In this document: piece by piece, positions 30,035 through 39,642 of the stretch
Position numbering within the stretch: position 1 is the stretch's first letter
Layout: each line of letters begins with the position of its first letter
Origin: Cupriavidus pauculus
GTDB taxonomy: Bacteria; Pseudomonadota; Gammaproteobacteria; Burkholderiales; Burkholderiaceae
Length of the DNA: 64,000 bases
Direction: 5' to 3'
Assembly (NCBI RefSeq): GCF_008801835.1
Contig: NZ_VZOW01000017.1
Location: forward strand, 62,001 to 126,000
The notes under the pieces: model-generated
What the model saw: only the letters and a program-made list of their open reading frames with translations
What the model was told of the DNA's origin: nothing
The model's database searches: none
Made by a program: the position numbers and the translations under genes

Positions 30035-30773
30035 CGCGCGACGGCAGGTAATTGGCCGGGTTCATCGGTTTGCCGTTGCCCCGAACTTCAAAATGCAGTT
30101 CGCTAGCGTTGTCCATGCTGCCGATCTCCTGACCCGTGGCAACGCGCGCGCCTTCCTTGACCAGCGGTTTGTCCAGATTGCCGTAGACCGTCAGCCAGTC
30201 GTCGTTATGTTTGACGATGACGATCTGGCCGTAGCCGCGCAGCGTCCCGACGTGGATGGCCCAGCCCGCCGCAGCGGCGCGCACCTTGCCGCCGGCCGGC
30301 ACTTCGATACGCAAGCCTTTCTCCGCGGGCGGCGCGAAGCGGCCGGTCACGCGGCCGTCGGCCGGCCATTGCAGGCTGATCGCGCTGGCTGGCGGCTTGG
30401 CCGATGCGGGGTCAGGCGCGGCGCTGCGTGTCGGCTTGTCGGCCGCGGCAGCCTTGTCCGCCGCTTTGGCCGCCGAGATCCCTGCGCCGGCGGGCGGCCT
30501 GACGCGAATCAGCTGTCCGACTTCGATCTGATTGTTGTCCGCCAGATTGCTCCAGCGCGACAGTTCGGCAACCGAGCGGTTATGCCGGCGCGCGATCGAA
30601 TAAAGCGTGTCGCCGCGTTCGACGCGGTAGTAACCTTCGGGCGCCGGCTCGCTGGGCGTGGTGCCACAGGCGGCCAACATCAAGGCCAGGGCGGGAGCGG
30701 CCAGCCATCCCAGCGCGCTGCGGCGGCTGGGCGTGGCACGGGCGTCGTGATTTGCTGCGAGATGTCCTGTCAT
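30030..30773 (-). CDS. NlpD-like LysM/M23 lipoprotein
   Basis: A 247-residue lipoprotein of the NlpD type. The signal ends in the lipobox LMLAAC. A LysM domain follows (YYRVERGDTLYSIARRHNRS, peptidoglycan binding), then an Ala/Lys/Pro linker, then a LytM/M23 domain. In that domain the metal ligands of active enzymes are missing: the first ligand His is replaced in KGLRIEVPAGG and the HxH pair is YGN-like in LTVYGNLDKP, leaving only LHFEVRGNGKPMNPANYL. This matches E. coli NlpD, which activates the amidase AmiC instead of cutting peptidoglycan. The start at 30773 has AGGAG upstream. The gene name is left out because nlpD/envC copies vary. Confidence 0.85.
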   Translation of the reverse strand: MTGHLAANHDARATPSRRSALGWLAAPALALMLAACGTTPSEPAPEGYYRVERGDTLYSIARRHNRSVAELSRWSNLADNNQIEVGQLIRVRPPAGAGISAAKAADKAAAADKPTRSAAPDPASAKPPASAISLQWPADGRVTGRFAPPAEKGLRIEVPAGGKVRAAAAGWAIHVGTLRGYGQIVIVKHNDDWLTVYGNLDKPLVKEGARVATGQEIGSMDNASELHFEVRGNGKPMNPANYLPSRG

Positions 30774-30917
30774 GCGTCCGGAAAACTCCTGATCGTGGCC
30801 GCTATTGTCGCCCAAATGGGTGAAAGTCTCGCAATAGACTGTTCGCTGCACGAACAGTTCGCCCGGAATATATGCCGGCTGCGCGCGATCCGAGGCCGGT
30901 TTCCGGCGCCAATCCGC

Positions 30918-30923
30918 TATAAT
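30918..30923 (+). promoter_or_regulatory. Perfect -10 hexamer of the likely prfB promoter
   Basis: TATAAT lies 34 bases before the prfB ATG. The matching -35 position holds GCCGGT, a poor match, so the promoter may depend on the -10 or on another factor. Confidence 0.45.
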
Positions 30924-30957
30924 TCAACGTTTTTCAAGCGCAGGAATCTCAATTTTC

Positions 30958-32062
30958 ATGGAAGCAGAACGCCTCAACGCCATCTCCGGTGCCATCTCCG
31001 ATCTCCGTTCGCGAACGGAAGATCTACGGGGGTATCTTTGACTACGATGTCAAAGCAAATCGCCTAGACGAAGTCAACGGACTGCTGGAAGACCCGGACG
31101 TCTGGAACAACCCCAAGCGCGCCCAGGATCTGGGCAAGGAAAAGAAGGCGCTCGAAGCCGTCGTGCAAACGCTCGGCAAGCTGACGGAAGACCTGAACGG
31201 CGCTGACGAGCTTTTCGAACTCGCGCGCGAGGAAGGCGACGACGAGACGCTGGAATCGATCGAGGCCGACGTAAAAGGCTTCGAGGCCATCGTCGCCGAC
31301 ATGGAATTCCGCCGCATGTTCTCCGGCGAAATGGATCAGGCCAACGCGTTCATCGACATCCAGGCCGGCGCCGGCGGTACCGAGGCGTGCGACTGGGCGT
31401 CAATGCTGCTGCGTCAGTACCTGAAGTACTGCGAGCGCAAGGGCTTCAAGGCCGAAGTGCTGGAAGAATCAGAAGGCGACGTGGCGGGCATCAAGAGCGC
31501 GACGATCAAGGTTGAAGGCGATTACGCGTTCGGCTATCTGCGCACGGAAACCGGCGTGCATCGACTGGTGCGCAAGTCGCCGTTCGATTCGTCGGGTGGA
31601 CGCCATACTTCGTTCTCGTCGGTGTTCGTCTACCCCGAGGTCGACGATTCGTTCGAGGTGGAAGTCAACCCGGCCGATCTGCGCGTCGATACGTATCGCG
31701 CTTCGGGCGCGGGCGGGCAGCACATCAACAAGACCGACTCCGCCGTGCGGATCACGCACATCCCGACCGGGATCGTCGTGCAGTGCCAGAACGACCGTTC
31801 CCAGCACCGCAACCGCGCCGAAGCGATGTCGATGCTGAAATCGCGCCTGTACGAGCATGAGATGCGCAAGCGTCAGGCCGAGGCCGACAAGCTCGAGGCC
31901 GGCAAGACCGACGTGGGCTGGGGTCACCAGATCCGCTCGTACGTGCTGGACCAGAGCCGCATCAAGGACCTGCGCACCAATGTGGAAATGTCCAACACGC
32001 AGAAGGTGCTGGACGGCGACCTCGATCCGTTCATCGAGGCCAGCCTGAAACAGGGCCTGTAA
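30958..32062 (+). CDS. prfB: Peptide chain release factor 2, with programmed +1 frameshift
   Basis: RF2 recognises UGA and UAA stop codons and triggers peptide release. The coding sequence is in two frames: 27 codons from the ATG at 30958 ([16 protein letters not shown]...RGYL), an in-frame TGA at 31039-31041, then 340 codons in the +1 frame from GAC at 31040, giving 367 residues. The stop-recognition tripeptide SPF appears in [13 protein letters not shown], and the catalytic GGQ in [15 protein letters not shown]. Any caller that uses a single frame will start it wrongly at 30989. It precedes an SDR gene and lysS on the same strand. Confidence 0.97.
31029..31042 (+). other. prfB programmed frameshift site
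   Basis: The classic order is visible: a Shine-Dalgarno-like G-run (GGGGG, with flanks ACGGGGGTAT), then CTT TGA C with TGA in the zero frame. When RF2 is scarce the ribosome pauses at TGA and the tRNA slips from CTT to TTT, moving +1 to GAC. This is known autoregulation of RF2; the match to the E. coli site is nearly exact. Confidence 0.95.
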
Positions 32063-32171
32063 TACCGCAAGACCTGCGATGCATCGTGGCGGTGGCCTGC
32101 GCCACACGCCACGATGCACGCGACAACCCCACGTCATCCATCTCGCCGTTGCACAAGACAAGGTCCACGCC

Positions 32172-32942
32172 ATGACCACCGTAACGCCCCGCTCCACCCA
32201 TCTCCATATCGTCACCGGCGCCTCGCGCGGCCTGGGCGCGGCGCTGGTGCGCGCGCTGCTCAAGCCGGGCAACCGCATCATTGGCGTGGCACGCAGCCGC
32301 AATACCGAGCTGGAGGCCGAGGCGTCGGCCAGCGGCGTGCCGGTGGCCTGGCACTTGCAGGATCTTGCGCAACCGGGCCCGTCGGCGGGCTGGCTGGCGA
32401 GCGTACTGGAAGCCGTGGACGAGGCGCCGGCCAGCGTCACGCTGATCCTCAACGCAGGCGTGGTGGAACCGATCGGCCCGATCACGTCGCTGCACGAGAA
32501 CACGCTGGTGCCGCATCTGCAAACCAACCTGGTTACGCCGATGACGATGACGGGCGCGTTCATCACAGGCACCTCGCGCTTCGATTGCCCGCGCAAGATT
32601 CTGGCGATCTCGTCCGGCGCGGCGCGCAATCCCGTGCCGGGCTGGAGCGCTTACTGCGCCGGCAAGGCGGGGCTGGACATGTTCATCCGCTCGGTCAACG
32701 CCGAGTACGGCAACCTGCCGGACGCGCACGCGGTGCGCGCCGTGGCGCTGGCGCCGGGCGTGGTGGACACGGGCATGCAGGAAACCATCCGCGGCGCCGA
32801 TTTCGCGCAGGTGCAACGCTTCCGCGACCTGAAGGCCAACGACCAGCTGGCGTCGCCCGAAGACGTGGCGCAACGTATCGTCACCTATCTTGGCCGCGCC
32901 GATTTCGGCAAGACCGAACTCGACGACATCCGCAACCATTGA
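32172..32942 (+). CDS. SDR family oxidoreductase
   Basis: A 256-residue short-chain dehydrogenase/reductase of the sepiapterin-reductase/YueD-like type. The NAD(P) motif is [19 protein letters not shown], the NAG motif is [12 protein letters not shown], the catalytic Ser is in [12 protein letters not shown], and YxxxK is in [14 protein letters not shown]. An Arg after TGAS and at ARSR suggests NADP preference. The start at 32172 gives a standard Rossmann N-terminus. It sits between prfB and lysS, which are direct neighbours in many gammaproteobacteria. Substrate unknown. Confidence 0.88.
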   Translation: MTTVTPRSTHLHIVTGASRGLGAALVRALLKPGNRIIGVARSRNTELEAEASASGVPVAWHLQDLAQPGPSAGWLASVLEAVDEAPASVTLILNAGVVEPIGPITSLHENTLVPHLQTNLVTPMTMTGAFITGTSRFDCPRKILAISSGAARNPVPGWSAYCAGKAGLDMFIRSVNAEYGNLPDAHAVRAVALAPGVVDTGMQETIRGADFAQVQRFRDLKANDQLASPEDVAQRIVTYLGRADFGKTELDDIRNH

Positions 32943-32992
32943 ACCGACTGACGCGCGCGGGCGCTTGCTTGCGCGCGACCGAAACTCACATC

Positions 32993-34528
32993 ATGACCGA
33001 ACAGACCCGCACGCCGGCCGCCGAAGCGCCAGCCGCAGACGAGAACAAGATCATCGCTGAGCGGCGCGAAAAGCTGCAGGCCCTGCGTGCGCAGGGCGTA
33101 GCCTTTCCGAACGACTTCCGCCCGACGCATCAGTCCGGCGCGCTGCATGCGCAATACGGCGAGACCGACGGCCAGACGCTGGAAGCCAATCCGGTAGAAG
33201 TGGCCATCGCCGGGCGCATGATGCTCAAGCGCGTGATGGGCAAGGCCAGCTTTGCCACTGTGCAGGACGGCAGCGGCCAGATCCAGTTCTACATCACGCG
33301 CGACAAGGTTGGCGAGGATGTCTACGCGGCGTTCAAGCATTGGGACCTGGGCGACATCATCAGTGCGCGCGGCGTGCTGTTCCGCACCAACAAGGGCGAG
33401 CTGTCGGTGCAGGTGCGCGAACTGCGCCTGCTGTCGAAGAGCCTGCGCCCGCTGCCGGACAAGTTCCACGGCCTGGCCGACCAGGAGCTCAAATATCGCC
33501 AGCGCTACGTCGACCTGATCGTCTCGCCGGAAACTCGCGACACGTTCCGCGCGCGCACCAAGGCGATGTCGTCGCTGCGCCGCCATATGGCCGACGCCGG
33601 CTTCATGGAAGTGGAAACGCCGATGCTGCATCCGATTCCGGGCGGCGCGGCGGCCAAGCCGTTCATCACGCATCACAACGCGCTGGACATGCAGATGTTC
33701 CTGCGCATCGCGCCCGAGCTGTATCTGAAGCGCCTGATCGTGGGTGGCTTCGAGCGTGTGTTCGAGATCAACCGCAACTTCCGTAATGAAGGGGTGAGCC
33801 CACGCCACAACCCCGAATTCACGATGATGGAGTTCTACGCGGCCTACACGGACTATCGCTGGCTGATGGACTTCACCGAGAACCTGATCCGACAAGCGGC
33901 AATCGACGCAAGCGGCAGCGCGGTGCTGACCTACCAAGGCCGCGAACTGGATCTGTCGCGCCCGTTCCATCGGCTGACGATCTGCCAGGCGATCCAGAAG
34001 TTCGCGCCCGAATATACCGACGCGCAGCTGGCCGATGCCGACTTCCTGCGCAGCGAGCTCAAGAACAAGTTCAAGATCAACACCAGCGCGCCGCAGTTCC
34101 TGAACGCTGGCCTGGGCACACTGCAACTGGTGCTGTTCGAGGAAACCGCCGAATCGCAACTGTGGGAGCCGACCTTTATCGTCGACTATCCGGTCGAAGT
34201 GTCGCCGCTGGCGCGCGCATCGGATACCGAGTCGGGCATTACGGAACGCTTCGAGCTGTTTATCACCGGGCGCGAAATCGCCAACGGTTTCTCGGAACTG
34301 AACGATCCCGAAGATCAGGCCGACCGTTTCCGCAAGCAGGTGGAGCAGAAGGATGCGGGTGACGAGGAAGCCATGTATTTCGACGCCGATTACATTCGCG
34401 CGCTCGAATACGGCATGCCCCCGACGGGCGGCTGCGGCATCGGTATCGACCGCCTAGTCATGCTGCTGACCGACAGCCCGAATATTCGCGACGTGATCCT
34501 GTTTCCGCACCTGCGCCGGGAAGACTAA
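32993..34528 (+). CDS. lysS: Lysyl-tRNA synthetase (class II)
   Basis: A 511-residue class II lysyl-tRNA synthetase that charges tRNA-Lys in the cytoplasm. The N-terminal anticodon-binding OB fold includes [23 protein letters not shown]; class II motif 2 is [25 protein letters not shown] and motif 3 is [16 protein letters not shown]. Length is normal. A strong terminator follows 41 bases after the stop. It forms the end of the prfB-SDR-lysS run. Confidence 0.98.
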   Translation: MTEQTRTPAAEAPAADENKIIAERREKLQALRAQGVAFPNDFRPTHQSGALHAQYGETDGQTLEANPVEVAIAGRMMLKRVMGKASFATVQDGSGQIQFYITRDKVGEDVYAAFKHWDLGDIISARGVLFRTNKGELSVQVRELRLLSKSLRPLPDKFHGLADQELKYRQRYVDLIVSPETRDTFRARTKAMSSLRRHMADAGFMEVETPMLHPIPGGAAAKPFITHHNALDMQMFLRIAPELYLKRLIVGGFERVFEINRNFRNEGVSPRHNPEFTMMEFYAAYTDYRWLMDFTENLIRQAAIDASGSAVLTYQGRELDLSRPFHRLTICQAIQKFAPEYTDAQLADADFLRSELKNKFKINTSAPQFLNAGLGTLQLVLFEETAESQLWEPTFIVDYPVEVSPLARASDTESGITERFELFITGREIANGFSELNDPEDQADRFRKQVEQKDAGDEEAMYFDADYIRALEYGMPPTGGCGIGIDRLVMLLTDSPNIRDVILFPHLRRED

Positions 34529-34569
34529 GCAGTTGCGCTGGCGGGCAAGACCCGCACCGCGCATGACAG

Positions 34570-34595
34570 GCCCCGCCTTTTTGGCGGGGCTTTTT
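34570..34595 (+). terminator. Rho-independent terminator after lysS
   Basis: GCCCCGCC (34570-34577) pairs with GGCGGGGC (34583-34590) around a T-rich loop, followed by TTTTT. It ends the prfB-SDR-lysS transcript. Confidence 0.92.
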
Positions 34596-34794
34596 CATTT
34601 CTGCAGGCTCCGGTCCGCGCGCACGGCCACTTGTAACAACGAGCCGCCGGCAGGCCGTCGCAAAAGATCTCTAACCCATTGAATTTAAAAGAACAATTCA
34701 GCTACAGATACTTACAAAATCAAACGGCATTTGGCGCGCGCTTCGGACAGACTTCAAGTATCTACTACGTCCCGTAGTCGTCGGAGAACAAACA

Positions 34795-35511
34795 ATGTCT
34801 GGTCCGGAATCGCTTCCTACCCTGCCACCGTCGCGCCGCCTGCATCCGCTGATCGGCGCCGCTGCGGTGGCGGTTGTCATCGCCAGCCTGACCGCGGTTG
34901 CCGCCATTACTGGCGTGCTGCCGACCGGCAAGGCCAGTCAGGGCACCCCCGAGGCATCGATGTCGAACGCGACTGCCTCGTACAGCGAGCCCCAACCCTA
35001 TCCGTCCGCGCGCGCGGCCCAGGGTACGCAGGCGCAGGCTGCGCAAGGTCAGATGCCAGCACCCGGCTCGACCACGCGGCCACCCGCCTACGATGCCCAG
35101 CAGGCGTCCGGCATGGCGCCGCCGCCGGGCGCGCCGGCTCAGCAGGCGCAGGCCGAGCCCCGGCCGGCGGCTCGCCCCAGCCATACCGCTGGACACGTGA
35201 CAGGCGTACAGGTGGTGGAAGCCGAAAAGCCGACCAGCGGACTTGGCGCCGTGGGCGGCGCCGTTGTGGGCGGCTTGCTCGGTAATCAGATCGGCAACGG
35301 CAATGGCCGCATCCTCGGTACGGTAGCGGGCGCTGCCGCAGGCGGCTTTGGCGGTAACTATGCCGAGAAGAAGCTGAACACCAACAAGTCTTACCGTGTC
35401 AGCGTACAGATGGATGACGGCTCAAGACGCACCTTCACCTATCAGAACCCGCCGGGAGTGGAGGTGGGCCAGCGTGTGCATCTGGAGCGCGGCGTGCTGG
35501 TAACCGGCTGA
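34795..35511 (+). CDS. Glycine-zipper 2TM domain protein
   Basis: A 238-residue envelope protein. Residues ~15-42 (LHPLIGAAAVAVVIASLTAV) form a membrane anchor; a long Ala/Pro/Gln-rich disordered linker follows; residues ~140-190 form a glycine zipper (GAVGGAVVGGLLGNQIGNGN, TVAGAAAGGFGGNYAEKKLN) of the Rick_17kDa/SlyB type; the end is a small beta domain (YRVSVQMDDGSRRTFTY). Such proteins affect outer-membrane integrity, and the zipper may insert in a membrane. The upstream 195 bases are A/T-rich and probably hold its promoter. A 12-base repeat duplicates the stop region. Confidence 0.82.
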   Translation: MSGPESLPTLPPSRRLHPLIGAAAVAVVIASLTAVAAITGVLPTGKASQGTPEASMSNATASYSEPQPYPSARAAQGTQAQAAQGQMPAPGSTTRPPAYDAQQASGMAPPPGAPAQQAQAEPRPAARPSHTAGHVTGVQVVEAEKPTSGLGAVGGAVVGGLLGNQIGNGNGRILGTVAGAAAGGFGGNYAEKKLNTNKSYRVSVQMDDGSRRTFTYQNPPGVEVGQRVHLERGVLVTG

Positions 35512-35531
35512 TACGCCGGCTGATACGCCGG
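35505..35531. repeat. Tandem 12-bp repeat over a stop codon
   Basis: GGCTGATACGCC occurs twice in tandem from 35507, with matching flanks, duplicating the TGA stop of the glycine-zipper gene in frame 12 bases later. It probably arose by slippage and gives a back-up stop. Confidence 0.7.
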
Positions 35532-35569
35532 AAGCGCCGCGGAAATATCGGGCGCCACTCGGCGCGTGT

Positions 35570-35597
35570 ACAAGGCCGGCCATGTGCCGGCTTTGTT
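35570..35597. terminator. Weak hairpin between convergent genes
   Basis: ACAA-G-GCCGGC (35570-35580) pairs with GCCGGC-T-TTGT (35586-35596), with only a short broken T tail. It lies between the glycine-zipper gene and the convergent iscX and may end both transcripts. Confidence 0.45.
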
Positions 35598-35690
35598 ATC
35601 TGAGACGGCCTAGCGTCCCCGCCAGAGGCCGTCATGCTTTCGAGTTGCGCCGCCGCGATTGGCTCGTGACGACGTGAGTCGAAAATCCGC

Positions 35691-35885
35691 TTACTGCGCT
35701 TCCTCGATCCAGGCGGCCTGGATCGCTTCCAGGATTTTCTCGCCCGAACGCTCTGGCAGGTCGCTGAATCCATCGAGCTCCAGCACCCACTGGCGCAGTT
35801 GCGTGAAGCGCACCGTCAAAGGGTCCACATCCGGAAATTTGTCGTACAGCGCCGCAGCGATATCGTAGGTATCAGTCCATTTCAT
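35691..35885 (-). CDS. iscX: Fe-S assembly protein IscX
   Basis: A 64-residue IscX: MKWTDTYDIAAALYDKFPDVDPLTVRFT followed by LRQWVLELDGF, the family's DP-x2-VRFT-x2-L pattern that binds IscS and possibly iron. It acts as a modulator or iron adaptor of Fe-S assembly. It is the last gene of the isc operon, 23 bases after fdx. Confidence 0.95.
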   Translation of the reverse strand: MKWTDTYDIAAALYDKFPDVDPLTVRFTQLRQWVLELDGFSDLPERSGEKILEAIQAAWIEEAQ

Positions 35886-35908
35886 CGGGGAAACTCCGGG
35901 CGGCAGGC

Positions 35909-36247
35909 TCAGTGGCCTTCCTTGGCGTGGTTGATCGTGTATTTGGGGATTTCGACGGTCAGGTCCGTGTCAGCGACGAGCGCCTGGCACGACAGCCGCG
36001 AATTGGGTTCGAGACCCCACGCCTTGTCCAGCAGGTCTTCCTCTTTTTCCTCGGCATCTTCAAGCGAGTTGAAGCCCTCGCGCACTACCACGTGGCAGGT
36101 GGTGCATGCGCATGACTTTTCGCACGCGTGCTCGATTTCGATACCGTTGTTGAGCAGCGCGTCGCAGATGCTGGTGCCGGTGCTGGCTTCGAAGACGGCT
36201 CCCTCGGGACACAACTCGACGTGGGGCAAAACGATGATCTGTGGCAT
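35909..36247 (-). CDS. fdx: ISC [2Fe-2S] ferredoxin
   Basis: A 112-residue adrenodoxin-type ferredoxin that supplies electrons for Fe-S cluster assembly. The cluster ligands are seen in [16 protein letters not shown] and [13 protein letters not shown], the Cx5Cx2C...C pattern. The start at 36247 ([16 protein letters not shown]) matches the family; the frame extends upstream without family sequence. It lies between hscA and iscX. Confidence 0.96.
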   Translation of the reverse strand: MPQIIVLPHVELCPEGAVFEASTGTSICDALLNNGIEIEHACEKSCACTTCHVVVREGFNSLEDAEEKEEDLLDKAWGLEPNSRLSCQALVADTDLTVEIPKYTINHAKEGH

Positions 36248-36278
36248 TTCTATCCTGTTCTCTTTGTAGCGTCGGCGC

Positions 36279-38144
36279 TTAGCCGATCTCCTGCACTTTC
36301 TTGCCGGCCAACGCACTCTTGATCGAGCGGTTCATGCGGCGTGCGGCGAATTCGTCGGTGCCGTGCGACAGCGCCTCAACGGCGGCCTTGATCGCGTGAT
36401 GGTCTTCGCCCCGGGCAATCTCGCCAACCTTGGCGATCAGCGCTTCGACTTCGGCGCGTTCTTCCGGCGCCAGCAGATCGCCGTCCACTTCCAGCGCGCG
36501 CTGGGTGGCTTCCATCAGACGCTCGGCTTCGACGCGCTCCTCGGCCAGCGCCCGCGTCTTCATGTCCTGCTCCGCTTCCCGGAAGCTCTCCTGCAACATG
36601 CGCGCAATATCGTCATCGGCCAGACCGTACGACGGCTTGACCGATACCGACGCTTCCACGCCCGAATTGGTTTCGCGCGCCGATACAGAAAGCAGGCCGT
36701 CCGCATCGACCTGATAGGTCACGCGGATGCGCGCCGCGCCGGCCACCATCGGCGGAATGCCGCGCAGCTCGAAGCGCGCGAGGGACCGGCAGTCGCTGGC
36801 CAGTTCGCGCTCGCCCTGCAAGACGTGGATCGCCATCGCGGTCTGGCCATCCTTGAAGGTGGTGAACTCCTGCGCGCGCGCCACCGGGATCGTGCTGTTG
36901 CGCGGGATGATCTTCTCGACCAGCCCGCCCATGGTTTCGACGCCCAGCGACAGCGGAATGACATCGAGCAGCAGCCAGTCTTCGCCTGGCGCGTGATTGC
37001 CGGCGAGCAGATTGGCCTGCATGGCCGCACCGAGCGCCACGACCTTGTCCGGATCGAGATTGGTCAGCGGTTGCTGGCCGAAATATTCGCCGACCGCCTT
37101 GCGGATGGCCGGCATGCGCGTGGCGCCGCCAACCAGCACCACGCCCTTCACCTCATCCGGTGTCACACCGGCGTCGCGCAACGCCTTGCGCACCGGCGCG
37201 AGCGTCTTCTGCACCAGATGCGCGGTGATTTCGATAAACGTCGCGGCCGTCAGCGGCAGATGCACGATCTCGCCGCTGGCCAGCACGGCGTCGATCACGG
37301 TGCTGTCGCTGGACGACAGTGCTTCCTTGGCGGCGCGGGCGCGCACCATCAACAGACGCATGTCCTCGGCGGACAGCGGCTGCAGGCCGGCCTGCTCGAC
37401 GATCCAGCACAGCAGGCGCTGATCGAAGTCGTCGCCGCCAAGCGCGGAATCGCCGCCGGTCGACATCACCTCGAACACGCCCTTGGTCAGCTTGAGCACC
37501 GAGATATCGAACGTGCCCCCGCCCAGGTCGTACACGGCATAGATACCTTCGGCTGCGTTGTCCAGTCCGTACGCGATCGCCGCGGCGGTCGGTTCGTTGA
37601 GCAGGCGCAGCACGTCCAGGCCCGCCAGTTGCGCGGCGTCTTTGGTGGCCTGGCGTTGCGCATCGTCGAAATACGCCGGCACGGTGATCACCGCGCCGAC
37701 CAGATCGTCGCCGAGCGAATCCTCGGCGCGCTGGCGTAATGTGGCCAGGATCTCGGCCGACACCTCGACGGGACTTTTCACGCCCGCCACGGTCTTCAGT
37801 TGGACCATGCCCGGCGCGTCGACGAAATCGTAGGGGCTGTGTTCGATATTGCTGACATCGCGCAGGCCGCGTCCCATGAACCGCTTCACGGAAACAATCG
37901 TGTTCTTGGGATCGCGTACCGCTTCGTCCTGGGCCTTGTAGCCGATATGCGCGGTGCCGTTCGGCAGATAGCGCACCACGGACGGCAGCAACGAACGGCC
38001 GCTGTCGTCGGGCAGGACTTCGGGGATGCTGTTGCGCACGGCGGCCACCAGGGAATTGGTGGTGCCAAGATCGATACCGACGGCCAGGCGTCGCTGATGG
38101 GGCGCCGGCGACATGCCGGGTTCGGAAATCTGGAGCAGTGCCAT
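36279..38144 (-). CDS. hscA: Fe-S assembly Hsp70 chaperone HscA
   Basis: A 621-residue specialised Hsp70 that works with HscB to release clusters from IscU. ATPase signatures are [31 protein letters not shown] and [17 protein letters not shown]; the substrate domain includes [19 protein letters not shown]. Length matches E. coli HscA (616). hscB ends nine bases upstream and fdx begins 31 bases downstream, a compact operon. Confidence 0.97.
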   Translation of the reverse strand: MALLQISEPGMSPAPHQRRLAVGIDLGTTNSLVAAVRNSIPEVLPDDSGRSLLPSVVRYLPNGTAHIGYKAQDEAVRDPKNTIVSVKRFMGRGLRDVSNIEHSPYDFVDAPGMVQLKTVAGVKSPVEVSAEILATLRQRAEDSLGDDLVGAVITVPAYFDDAQRQATKDAAQLAGLDVLRLLNEPTAAAIAYGLDNAAEGIYAVYDLGGGTFDISVLKLTKGVFEVMSTGGDSALGGDDFDQRLLCWIVEQAGLQPLSAEDMRLLMVRARAAKEALSSSDSTVIDAVLASGEIVHLPLTAATFIEITAHLVQKTLAPVRKALRDAGVTPDEVKGVVLVGGATRMPAIRKAVGEYFGQQPLTNLDPDKVVALGAAMQANLLAGNHAPGEDWLLLDVIPLSLGVETMGGLVEKIIPRNSTIPVARAQEFTTFKDGQTAMAIHVLQGERELASDCRSLARFELRGIPPMVAGAARIRVTYQVDADGLLSVSARETNSGVEASVSVKPSYGLADDDIARMLQESFREAEQDMKTRALAEERVEAERLMEATQRALEVDGDLLAPEERAEVEALIAKVGEIARGEDHHAIKAAVEALSHGTDEFAARRMNRSIKSALAGKKVQEIG

Positions 38145-38153
38145 GGGAATCTT

Positions 38154-38693
38154 CTAATCTTCGAGACGATCGATCGCTTCGCTGGCGTCGTGTTCGATCT
38201 TCTCGATAAACATCAACTGGCGCGCGGCGCCGCCGGCGGCGTCATTGTCGCCGGCGTCTAGCAACGCGCCGAGGGCTGCGTGCCGCTCGCGCTTTTCCTG
38301 TCGCAGGTCGCGCAATAGACGATCGAGCTGGTCGACCGCGCGCGCTTGCACCGCATCCTGCAGCGCCTCGCGCCATTCCATCTGCTGCATCAGAAACGCG
38401 GGCGCCATGGCCGTATTGCTCTCGGCCTGGATGTCGACGCCACGCAATTGCAGCAGATAGATCGCGCGCTTCAGAGGCTGGCGCAGCGTCCGGTACGCTT
38501 CGTTGGCATGCGCGGCCCACTGCATGGCCACGCGCCGCTCGGCGTCTCCGGCATTGGCAAAGCGGTCCGGATGCGCCTGCGTCTGAACGGTGCGATAGGC
38601 GGCGTCGAGCGCGGCCTCATCGACGTCGTATTGGGCGGGCAGTCCGAACAGCGAAAAGAAATCGTCTTTCAAAGCGCGTCTTTCAAGAAACAT
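38154..38693 (-). CDS. hscB: Fe-S assembly J-protein HscB
   Basis: A 179-residue co-chaperone for HscA. The J domain includes [20 protein letters not shown] and the HPD motif in [16 protein letters not shown]; the C-terminal three-helix domain ([13 protein letters not shown]) binds IscU. The ATG at 38693 lacks a clear ribosome site; a TTG eight codons in (before KDDFFSLFG) is another possible start. It lies between iscA and hscA. Confidence 0.94.
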   Translation of the reverse strand: MFLERRALKDDFFSLFGLPAQYDVDEAALDAAYRTVQTQAHPDRFANAGDAERRVAMQWAAHANEAYRTLRQPLKRAIYLLQLRGVDIQAESNTAMAPAFLMQQMEWREALQDAVQARAVDQLDRLLRDLRQEKRERHAALGALLDAGDNDAAGGAARQLMFIEKIEHDASEAIDRLED

Positions 38694-38775
38694 TCACAAC
38701 AAAAAGGAGCGGTCATGCCGCCCCTTGTCGTGTTGCCGCCCGTGCGTCGCAAACCGAAGCAGGCGGCGCGGGCCG

Positions 38776-39096
38776 TCAGACCCGGAACGACTCGCCGCAG
38801 CCGCACTCGTCCCTGACGTTCGGATTGTTGAACTTGAAACCTTCGTTCAACCCTTCACGCGCGAAATCGAGCTCGGTGCCGTCGATGTACGGCAGGCTCT
38901 TCGGATCCACGATCACCTTGATGCCGTGCGACTCGAATACCTGATCCTCGGGCAGCAGTTCATCCACGTATTCGAGCTTGTATGCCAGGCCCGAGCAGCC
39001 AGTGGTCTTCACGCCCAGGCGCAGGCCCACGCCCTTGCCGCGACGTTCCAGGTAGCGGGCGACGTGCGTCGCCGCCTTTTCGGTCATTGTGATCAT
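38776..39096 (-). CDS. iscA: Fe-S assembly A-type protein IscA
   Basis: A 106-residue A-type carrier. The three conserved Cys are in [17 protein letters not shown] and [11 protein letters not shown], which together bind iron or a cluster to pass on. The start at 39096 ([17 protein letters not shown]) is chosen over an upstream ATG at 39117, which is not family-like. It lies between iscU and hscB. Confidence 0.96.
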   Translation of the reverse strand: MITMTEKAATHVARYLERRGKGVGLRLGVKTTGCSGLAYKLEYVDELLPEDQVFESHGIKVIVDPKSLPYIDGTELDFAREGLNEGFKFNNPNVRDECGCGESFRV

Positions 39097-39186
39097 CTTT
39101 GCCTTGCTGTCGAACACCTCGCGCCGCTTGCGCCGTCACGCGAGGTCACACCAACCCATTTGAAGCTGCAGGCCGCCTGAGCGGTA

Positions 39187-39588
39187 TCAGGCTGCCTTCT
39201 GCTCGGCGCCGCCGTGCTTCTTCTTGTAATCCTCGACGGCCGCCTTGATGGCGTCTTCCGCCAGGATCGAGCAGTGGATCTTCACCGGCGGCAACGCCAG
39301 TTCTTCGGCGATCTGGGTGTTCTTGATCTCCAGCGCCTGGTCCACGGTCTTGCCCTTGACCCATTCGGTCACCAGCGAAGACGAGGCGATTGCCGAGCCG
39401 CAACCATAGGTCTTGAACTTGGCGTCTTCGATCACGCCCGCTTCGTTGACCTTGATCTGCAGCTTCATCACGTCGCCGCAGGCCGGGGCGCCGACCATAC
39501 CGGTACCCACCGCGTCGTCGTTCTTGTCAAACGAGCCGACGTTGCGCGGATTTTCATAGTGGTCGAGAACCTTGTTGCTATAAGACAT
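39187..39588 (-). CDS. iscU: Fe-S scaffold protein IscU
   Basis: A 133-residue scaffold on which clusters are first built. It starts MSYSNKVLDHYENPRNVGSF; the three ligand Cys occur in GAPACGDVMKLQI, KTYGCGSAIASSSL and PPVKIHCSILAEDA, and the LPPVK sequence recognised by HscA is present. Length is slightly above the E. coli protein. It follows iscS by 54 bases. Confidence 0.98.
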   Translation of the reverse strand: MSYSNKVLDHYENPRNVGSFDKNDDAVGTGMVGAPACGDVMKLQIKVNEAGVIEDAKFKTYGCGSAIASSSLVTEWVKGKTVDQALEIKNTQIAEELALPPVKIHCSILAEDAIKAAVEDYKKKHGGAEQKAA

Positions 39589-39642
39589 TTTGGCTACCTC
39601 TGACGAATCTTTATGGGGTTTTTCTTGTTGCCTGGCCTGCGT

